Shown here in pieces: positions 57,036 through 64,000 of a stretch of DNA of 64,000 bases. Under the pieces are notes generated by a model that was not told the origin of the DNA, made no database searches, and saw nothing but the letters and a program-made list of their open reading frames with translations. Position 1 is the first letter of the stretch. Every line of letters begins with the position of its first letter. The translations under genes and the position numbers were made by a program. The DNA lies in assembly GCA_032173965.1 (NCBI GenBank), contig CM063311.1, positions 856,262 through 920,261 of the forward strand, read 5' to 3'. The DNA comes from Sitta carolinensis. Its lineage: Eukaryota; Chordata; Aves; Passeriformes; Sittidae.

Positions 57036-60000
57036 GTCAGTGCCGGGGGGCTTTTATTGGGGGGGTTCTGGGGGTTTGGGGGCATTTGGGGGAGGTTTGG
57101 GGGGGAGTTCGGGGGGTCTGGGGGGGTTTTTGGGGGGTATGTGGGGTTTGGGGGAGGTTTGGGGGGGTTTGGGGGGCAGTTTGGGGGGCAGTTTGGGGGG
57201 TTTAGGGGGAGGTTTGGGGGGTTTGGGGGGGTTTGGGGGGGAGTTTGGGGGGTTTAGGGGGAGGTTTGGGGAAGTTTGGGGGGTTTAGGGGGAGGTTTGG
57301 GGGATTTGGGGGGGTTTGGGGGGGGGGAGTTTGGGGGTATGTGGGGGTTTGGGGGAGGGGTTGTGGGGGGGTTTGGGGGGAAGTTTGGGGGTTGGGTTTG
57401 GGGGGATTTTGAGGGCTCTGGGGGGATTTTTTGGGGGGGGGTATGTGGGGGTTTGGGGGCATTTTTGGGGGGTTTGAGGGGATTTGGGGGGATTTTGGGG
57501 GCTCTGGGGGATTTTTGGGGGGTATGTGGGGGTCTGGGGGAGGTTTGGGGGGGTTTGAGGGGATTTGGGGTGGAGTTTGGGGGGTCTGGGGGGATTTTTG
57601 AGGGGTGTGTGGGGGTTTGGGGGAGGTTTGGGGGGGTTTGGGGGGAGTTTGGGGGGTTTGAGGGGCATTTAGGGGGAATTTTGAGGGGATTTGGGGAGAT
57701 TTTTGGGGGGTTCTGGGGGGATTTTTTTGGGGGGAGGTTGAGGGGATTTGGGGGATTTGGGGGGGGTGTCGGGATCCGAAAGTTTTGGGGTGGAGGGATT
57801 TGGGGTGGGGGGTTTGGGGTGGAGGAAGGGATGTGGGGGGGGGGTGTTCAAGATCCCAAAGTTTTGGAAGGGGGAGAAGTTTGGGATCCGGGGTGGGGGT
57901 TGGAGTGGAGGGATTTGGGGGAGTTTGGGGGATTTTGGGGTTCCGGGGGGGTTTTTGGGATGTGGGGGAATTCGGGGGCATTTGGGATCCGGGGGGTTTG
58001 GGATAAGTGGGGAATTTTGGGGTGCAGGAGAATTTTGGGATGGATTTGGGGTTCGGGAGGAATTTGGGATACAGGGATGGATTTGGGGTTCAGGGGAGGA
58101 TTTGGGATACAGGGATGGATTTGGGGTTCAGGAGGGATTTGGGATACAGGGATGGATTTGGGGCTCGGGAGGAATTTGGGATACAGGGATGGATTTGGGG
58201 TTCAGGAGGGACTTGGGATACAGGGATAGATTTGGGGTTCGGGAAGGATTTGGGATACAGGGATGGATTTGGGGTTCAGGAGGGATTTGGGATACAGGGA
58301 TAGATTTGGGGTTCGGGAAGGATTTGGGATACAGGGATGGATTTGGGGTTCGGGAAGGATTTGGGATACAGGGATGGATTTGGGGTTCAGGGGAGGGATT
58401 TGGGATACAGGGGTGGATTTGGGATACAGGGATGGATTTGGGGTGCAGGGGAGGATTTGGGGTGCAGGGGAGGATTTGGGGTTCAGGGGAGGATTTGGGA
58501 TACAGGGGTGGATTTGGGGTTCAGGAGGGATTTGGGATGCAGGGATGGATTTGGGGTGCAGGGGAGGATTTGGGATACAGGGATGGATTTGGGATACAGG
58601 GAGGGATTTGGGATACAGGGATGGATTTGGGATACAGGGATGGATTTGGGATATTGTGGGGTGCTCGAGACGTTTCGGGGTGCAGCAGCTTTCAGGATCC
58701 GGGGGGAATTCTGGGATCCAGGAAGGATTTGGGGGTGGGGGGGTCTCCAACACCCCAAAAATCCCTTTGCTAGGGGGGAGGGTGGAAAGTTCTGACAACC
58801 CCACGATTTTTGGGGTTCGTGCCCTGGGGGTGGGAGTTCCCAGGACATTTTGGGAATCCAATCCCAAATCCCAAAAAAAACCCCCATTCCCAAAATCCCC
58901 ATTTTTCGGGCTGCATCCCCCCCCCCCCCCCCCAAATTCCCAACCCCCCTTTTCCTTTCATTTTGAGGCTGGGGGTTTGGGGCCCCTCCCCGGTTTTTTG
59001 GGGAGGGGTTTTGGGGGTCGGGGGGGTTTTTTATTTTTTAGGGCCCCGTCCCGGGGGGAAGGGTGGGCCCCATCCCACCCACGCAGCTCCATGAGCTCAT
59101 CGGGTCCCGCTGGAAAACGCCGGGAATTCGCAACATAAACAGAGGGGCCCCGGCAGGCGCGGGCTCGAGCGGCCCCGGGGGCCCCCCCGACCCAAAAAAA
59201 CCGGGCTGCGACCCCTCCCCAAATATCCAGGACCCCCCCCCGGAACGTTCTGGAGACTCCCCGCAAATCGGGATCCCCCCTGATTGTCGGGATCTCGTCC
59301 TAAATGTCAAAATCCCTCCCCAAAATGTTCTGGATCCGCCCCAAAAATGGGCAGGGACCCCCCCAAATGTCCTGGACCCCCCCCCAAATATCCTGGACCC
59401 CCCCCCCGGAACGTTCTGGAGCCTCCCCGCAAATCGGGATCCCCCCTGATTGTCGGGATCGCGCCCCAAATGTCAAAATGCTTCCCCAAAATGTTCTGGA
59501 TCTGCCCCAAAAATGGGCTGGGACCCCCCTCAAAATGTCCTGGACCCCCCAAATGTTCTGGACCCCCCCCCAAATATCCTGGACCCCCCCCAAATGTCCT
59601 GGACCCCCCCAAATGTCCTGGACCTCCCACTCCAAATTTGGGTCCCCCTTGGATCCCCCCCAAATGTCGGGATCTCGCTCTGGACCCTCCCCAAAATGTT
59701 CTGGATCCGCCCCAAAATCTGGGCAGGGACCCCCCCCCAAATGTTCTGGACCTCCCCCAAATGTTCTGAGACCCCCCCCCCAAAAAAAAAATCTAACCAG
59801 GATTCCCCCAAAATTTTGAGATCCCCCCCCCCAAAAAAAAAAAATATTTGGGATTCCCACAAATTTCAGGATCCCCCCAAAAATGTCCTGGACCCCCCCC
59901 AAAAAAAGTTTGGACCCCCCCAAAAAAAGAAAAATTTTGGGGTTCTGTCCTTGGATCCCCCCCCCCAAAAAAATATTTGGGATCCAATTTTGGGGTGGGT

Positions 60001-63000
60001 TTGGGTGGGATTTTTTTGGGTTTTTTTAGGGTTTTTTTTGGGGGGGGTCTCCCTAATTTCGGGGTGTCCCCCCCCCTCAGTGCTGCGCCGTAACGGGGGG
60101 GTCGCACACCCAATTTTGGGGTAATTTTGGTGTTATTTTGGGGCTGTTTTGGTCATTTTGGGGGTTTCTTGGGGGATTTTCAGTTTTTTGGGTTTTTTTT
60201 TGGGGGGGTCTCCCTAATTTCGGGGTGTCCCCCCCCCTCAGTGCTGCGCCATAACGGGGGGGTCGCACACCCAATTTTGGGGTAATTTTGGTGTAATTTT
60301 GGGGCTGTTTTGGTCATTTTGGGCGGGTTTCTTGGGGGGATTTTCAGTTTTTTGGGGTTTTTTTTGGGGGGGTCTCCCTAATTTCGGGGGGTCCCCCCCC
60401 TCAGTGCTGCGCCATAACGGGGGGGGTCGCACACCCAATTTTGGGTAATTTTGGTGTAATTTTGGGGCTGTTTTGGTCATTTTGGGCGGGTTTCTTGGGG
60501 GATTTTCAGTTTTTTGGGTTTTTTTGGGGGGGTCTCCCTAATTTCGGGGTGTCCCCCCCCCTCAGTGCTGCGCCATAACGGGGGGGTCACACACCCAATT
60601 TTGGGGTAATTTTGGTGTTATTTTGGGGCTGTTTTGGTCATTTTGGGCGGGTTTCTTGGGGGGATTTTTAGTTTTTTGGGGTTTTTTTGGGGGGTCTCCC
60701 TAATTTCGGGGTGTCCCCCCCCCCCCCGCAGTGCTGTGCCCGCTGCTCTGCAGGAACGGGGGCTCTGCGCCCACCCCCAGCGCTGCCTGTGCCCCCCCCA
60801 GTTCACCGGGAAATTTTGCCACCTGCCCTCGGCCAACGCCTCCTCCCGGGGGCGCGACCCCAAAACCCCCCCGGGGACCCCCAAAACCCGCGGGGGGGCC
60901 CCGAAAACCCCCAGAATCCCGAGGGGGAGCCCCCCAAATCTACACCCTGCCCTTGAGCAACCACCGCGAGGAGGAGGATGGTGAGACCCCCCCCCAAAAA
61001 AAAAAAAAAAAATTAATTAAATTTGGGGGTTGGGGGGATTTTGGGGTTTTTTTTTCCCTTCAATCCCCCCTCCCCAAAAAAAAAAAAAAAAAAAAAAAAA
61101 TCCCATTTTTTGACTCCCGTTCCCGATTTTTCCATCCCTAAATTCTTTCTGGGTTACCCTGAAATTTCGGGCTACAAATTTCAAACCCCCCCCCCACCCC
61201 CAAAAAAAATTCGCCCACGCTATGAATTCCCGGTTTTCTCCCCGTCTTAAATCCCCCCAAATCCCCCTAAAATCCCCCCCAAAATCCTCCCCAAATCCCA
61301 CCTCAGATCCCCCCAAAATCTCCCCAAAATCTCCCAAAATCCCCCCCAAATCCCCCCCAAATCCACCCAAAATCCCCCCAAATCCCCCCCCAAATCCCCC
61401 CCAATTCTCCCCATTTTAAAACCTCCAAATCCCCCCAAATCCCCTTTTTTCCCCCCAAAACCCCCTTTTGTTCCCCCCCAAATTTGGGGAGGGTCTCCCC
61501 CAACCCCTCCCCCCAATTTGAGGAGGGGTCTCCTCTCCAAATTCCCCCCTTTACCCCCAAATCCCCCCCATTTCCCCCCCAAACCCCCCCAATTTGAGGA
61601 GGGGTCTCCCCCAACCTCCCCCCAAATTTGAGGGCGGGTCTCCCCTTTCCCAAACCTCCCCCCAATTTGAGGAGGGGTCTCCCTCCAAACCCCCCCTTTC
61701 CCAATTCCCCAAATTCCTGAGGATCGGTCTCCCCTAACCCCCCACCCCCCCCCCCAATTGAGAGGTCTCCCCCAACGCCCCCTCCCCAATTCCAGGTGCG
61801 CAGTCCCGAGGTGAGGCCTGGCCGCCACCCCCCCCAGCCGCCCTGCGGATCCACAGCGTGGAGCGCGTGCGGGGGGGAGGGGCGGGGGCGGCGACCCCTC
61901 CCCAGCGCCCCCCACCCCTCCCCCTCCCCCCGGCGGGGGGCGCCCCCCGAGCCCCCAGACCCAATTCCCGGTGCGGGCTCAGAGGGGACCCCCCCGCACC
62001 CCGCCGGCCCAGGAGAACTCGGGGTTCGGGTATTGCTTCCGGCAGCTGAGGGGGGGGCAGGTGAGAGGAGACCCCTCCCCAATTTGGGGGGGGGGTGGGG
62101 GAGACCCCTCCTCAAATTCTGGAGGGTGGGGGAGACCCCTCCCCAAATTGGGGGGGTAATGGGGGAATTTGGGGGGAATTGGGGGGAACTGGGGGGATTT
62201 GGGGGGAAAAGGGGGATTTGGAGAGGAGACCCCTCCCCAAATTCGGGGAGGGGTTGGGGGAGACCCCTCCTCAAATTGGGGGGGGAAATGGGGGAATTTG
62301 GGGGGGAATTGGGGGGGAACTGGGGGGGAAGGGGATTTGAGGAGAGGAACCCTCCCCAAATTCGGGGGGTGGGAGACCCCTCCCAAATTCTGGAGGGGGG
62401 GGAGACCCCTCTCAAAAATTGGGGGTTGGGGAATGGGGATTGGGGAAAGGGGGAGGACCCCTCCCAAATTCGGGGAGGGGTTGGGGGAGACCCCTCCCAA
62501 ATTGGGGAGAGGTTGGGGGGAAATGGGGGGAATTGGGGGAAAAAAGGGGGGAAATGGGGATTGGGAGGAGCAGGTGAGATGAGACCCCTCCCCAAATTCT
62601 GAGGGATTGTGGGAAAAAAAGGGAATTTTGGGAAAAGGGGGAATTGGGGGATTTTTTAAATTTTTTTTTTTGCGGGGAAATAAAATTTTTCTCTCTTTCT
62701 CTCTCTCTTTCCCCCCTTTCCCCCATTTTCCCATTCCCCCCCCTTTTTCCCAATTCTCCCCGTTTTCCCCATTTTTTCCCATTTTTAACAATTTCCCCCC
62801 ATTATTTCCCAATTTCCCCCATTTCCCCCCATTATTTCCCATTATTCCCCCATTATCCCCCCATTTTCCCATTATTCCCCCCATTTCCTCCCATTATTTC
62901 CCATTTCCCCCCATTTTCCCCCATTATTCCCCCATTATTTCCCATTATTCCCCCCATTATTCCCCATTTCCCCCATTTTCCCCCCATTATTCCCCCATTA

Positions 63001-63678
63001 TTTTCCATTCTCCCCCATTATTCCCCATTATTCCCCCATTTTTCCCCCATTATTTCCCATTATTCCCCCATTATTCCCCTATTATTCCCCTATTATTCCC
63101 CCATTCATTCCCCCCATTATTCCCCAATTTTTCCCCCATTATTTTCCATTATTCCCCCATTATTCCCCCATTATTCCCCCATTTTCCCCCATTTTTCCCC
63201 CATATTTCCCATTATTCCCCCCATTATTCCCCCATTTTCCCCCCATTTTCCCCCCATTATTCCCCCATTATTTTCCATTATTCCCCCATTATTCCCCCAT
63301 TATTCCCCCCATTATTTCCATTATTCCCCCATTTTCCCCCATTTTCCCCATATTTCCCATTATTCCCCCATTATTCCCTATTATTCCCATATCCCCATTA
63401 TTCCCCCATTATTCCCAATTTCCCCCCATTATTTTCCTTATTCCCATTATCCCCCATTATTCCCCCATTTCCCCCATTTTCCCCATTTCCCATTTCCCCC
63501 AATTCATTTTCCCCGTTATCCCCATTATCCACCCATTTTCCCCGTTTCCCTTCCGCACTATTCCATTTTCCCGCCCAGTGCCGCCCGCTGCCGGGCTCGC
63601 ACTCGGGACATTTGCTGCCGGGGGGGGCCGGGGTCGCCTGGGGGGTCCGCGAGTGTCACCCGTGCGACGGCAGCGACC
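56782..63678 (+). CDS. LTBP4: LTBP4, latent TGF-beta binding protein 4, N-terminal exons (continues past window)
   Basis: Secreted extracellular-matrix protein that associates with latent TGF-beta1 and supports elastic fibre assembly (family knowledge). Four exons: 56782-57035 (signal peptide MAMAPALLLAALLALLAPG, then RLRLRFSPP, CGPGCDPRG and GFRL), 60732-60980 (EGF-like, VLCPLLCRNGG, CLCPPQFTGKFCHLPSA, and IYTLPLSNHREEED), 61796-62060 (ALRIHSVERV and SGFGYCFRQLRGGQ), 63579-63678 (first TB/hybrid domain, CRPLPG, DICCRGG, GVAWGVRECHPC). Order and residues match human LTBP4 (RLRVRFTP, LCPLICHNGG, CLCPPDFAGKFC, YTMPLANHRDD, SGFGYCFRELRGGE, AGLAWGVHDC) better than LTBP3, which lacks the SVYTMPLANHR and GFGYCF forms. 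One-base losses in C or G runs break the frame in every exon. All junctions are phase-compatible by residue matching. Confidence 0.92.
57050..57770. repeat. LTBP4 intron 1: GGGGGTTTGGGGGGATTTTG array
   Basis: G-rich units on the + strand; the minus strand reads PPNPPKPP-like peptides. Strong G-quadruplex composition. Confidence 0.94.
57770..58010. other. LTBP4 intron 1, G-rich weakly repetitive
   Basis: Variant GGGATTTGGGG units grading into the next array; no coding evidence. Confidence 0.7.
58010..58690. repeat. GGATTTGGGATACAGGGATG array
   Basis: About 20 copies of a 30-34-base unit: GGATTTGGGATACAGGGATG plus GATTTGGGGTTCAG. Confidence 0.95.
58690..59200. other. LTBP4 intron 1, mostly unique island
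   Basis: 58690-58960 has C-runs and simple sequence. 59040-59200 is non-repetitive (CGCAGCTCCATGAGCTCATC, GGGAATTCGCAACATAAACA). No exon could be assigned. Confidence 0.6.
59215..59790. repeat. CCCCCAAATGTCCTGGACCC array
   Basis: About 25 units of 20-25 bases within longer repeats carrying AACGTTCTGGA and GATTGTCGGGATC. Confidence 0.93.
59790..60040. other. LTBP4 intron 1, C-run/A-run low complexity
   Basis: Mixed CCCCCCAAAAAAA tracts linking two arrays; nothing coding. Confidence 0.7.
60040..60731. repeat. LTBP4 intron 1 array with four copies of the exon 2 acceptor
   Basis: Unit about 162 bases, each with CCCCCCTCAG followed by TGCTGCGCCATAACGGGGG, at about 60080, 60240, 60402 and 60563. 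The real junction CCGCAG|TGCTGTGCCC and AACGGGGG is at 60732. Confidence 0.93.
60732..60980 (+). CDS. LTBP4: LTBP4 exon 2, EGF-like domain
   Basis: Acceptor ccccgcag, donor gtgaga. The frame shifts once in GGGGG after CRNGG and is restored later, consistent with an overall length of 249 bases (83 codons). Confidence 0.92.
61225..61470. repeat. AAATCCCCCCAAAATCCCCC array
   Basis: C/A-rich units in LTBP4 intron 2; 60981-61220 before it is low-complexity A/C with a run of about 22 As (61079-61100). Confidence 0.85.
61475..61790. repeat. Left arm: AATTTGAGGAGGGGTCTCCC array
   Basis: Seven copies upstream of LTBP4 exon 3 in one orientation. Confidence 0.92.
61796..62060 (+). CDS. LTBP4: LTBP4 exon 3
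   Basis: Acceptor attccag, donor gtgaga. AALRIHSVERVR and QENSGFGYCFRQLRGGQ are recognisable in frames one base apart; the middle is Pro/Arg-rich and poorly conserved. Confidence 0.85.
62062..62610. repeat. Right arm: GGGAGACCCCTCCTCAAATT array, inverted to the left arm
   Basis: About eleven copies downstream of exon 3, reverse-complementary to the left arm. One near 62568 also repeats the exon end and donor (GCAGGTGAGATGAGACCCCT). Confidence 0.93.
62680..63560. repeat. LTBP4 intron 3: CCCCCATTATTCCCCCATTA array
   Basis: About 900 bases of pyrimidine-rich CCCATTATT units up to the exon 4 acceptor. Confidence 0.94.
63579..63678 (+). CDS. LTBP4: LTBP4 exon 4, TB-type domain
   Basis: Acceptor ccgcccag, donor gtgagg. 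CRPLPG and GVAWGVRECHPCDGSD share a frame; TRDICCRGG lies in another, implying local losses on either side of it. Confidence 0.88.
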
Positions 63679-63679
63679 G

Positions 63680-64000
63680 TGAGGGGGGAAAAACACCGGG
63701 ATAGGGGGGAAAAATACCGGGATAGGGGGGGAAAATATACCGGGATAGGGGGGAAAAATACCGGGATAGGGGGGGAAAAATACCGGGATAGGGGGGGAAA
63801 ATATGCCGGGATAGGGGGGGAAAAATACCGGGATAGGGGGGAAAATATACCGGGATAGGGGGGAAAAATACCGGGATAGGGGGGGGAAATATACCGGGAT
63901 AGGGGGGGAAAAATACCGGGATAGGGGGGGAAAATATACCGGGATAGGGGGGGAAAATATACCGGGATAGGGGGGGGAAAATACCGGGATAGGGGGGGAA
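63680..64000. repeat. CCGGGATAGGGGGGAAAAAT array, runs off the window
   Basis: About 13 copies of a 23-base unit with alternating AAAAATA and AAAATATA ends, beginning right after the exon 4 donor. Confidence 0.95.

Noticed and set aside
59300..59970. Overlapping frames rich in Pro-Gly-Pro (CPGPPPNVLDPP)
   Set aside because: They arise from the CCCCCAAATGTCCTGGACCC array in an LTBP4 intron.

Overview
The window reads as a bird genome, most likely one of the very GC-rich, minisatellite-laden microchromosomes. It is vertebrate: short exons with consensus GT/AG splice sites sit in introns made almost entirely of tandem repeats, and there are CpG-rich starts and AATAAA signals. Five genes were recognised by protein similarity recalled from mammals; no search was run. 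The bird assignment is an inference from the gene set (human chromosome 19q13 orthologues), GC content and repeat style; another sauropsid is possible.

Layout: CLASRP (+, last nine exons, 48-13861) ends tail-to-tail with GEMIN7 (-, about 14782-16900, partial). GEMIN7 is head-to-head with PPP1R37 (+, 19097-41316, twelve coding exons) across a CpG-rich interval near 18.5-19.1 kb. PPP1R37 is tail-to-tail with NKPD1 (-, 46326-about 51141). NKPD1 is head-to-head with LTBP4 (+, from 56782, running off the right end). CLASRP, GEMIN7, PPP1R37 and NKPD1 are neighbours in human 19q13.32; LTBP4 lies several megabases away in 19q13.2, so the NKPD1/LTBP4 junction is a different arrangement. The genes are not an operon or pathway: CLASRP is a splicing-related SR protein, GEMIN7 an SMN-complex subunit, PPP1R37 a protein phosphatase 1 regulator, NKPD1 a KAP-type P-loop membrane protein and LTBP4 a TGF-beta-binding matrix protein.

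The most striking feature is the relation of tandem arrays to exons. At least eleven arrays have repeat units that contain a copy of the adjacent gene boundary: an exon 3-prime end with its donor, an acceptor with the exon start, the NKPD1 stop codon, or a TATA-like box with a start codon upstream of NKPD1. The introns therefore carry dozens of decoy splice junctions. LTBP4 exon 3 is also flanked by arrays in inverted orientation.

Many coding exons carry single-base deletions, mostly in short homopolymers (PPP1R37 exon 10 is seven bases short), while neighbouring exons are intact. This looks more like patchy consensus quality than gene death. Nearly all very long open frames in the window are stop-free tandem repeats, not genes.
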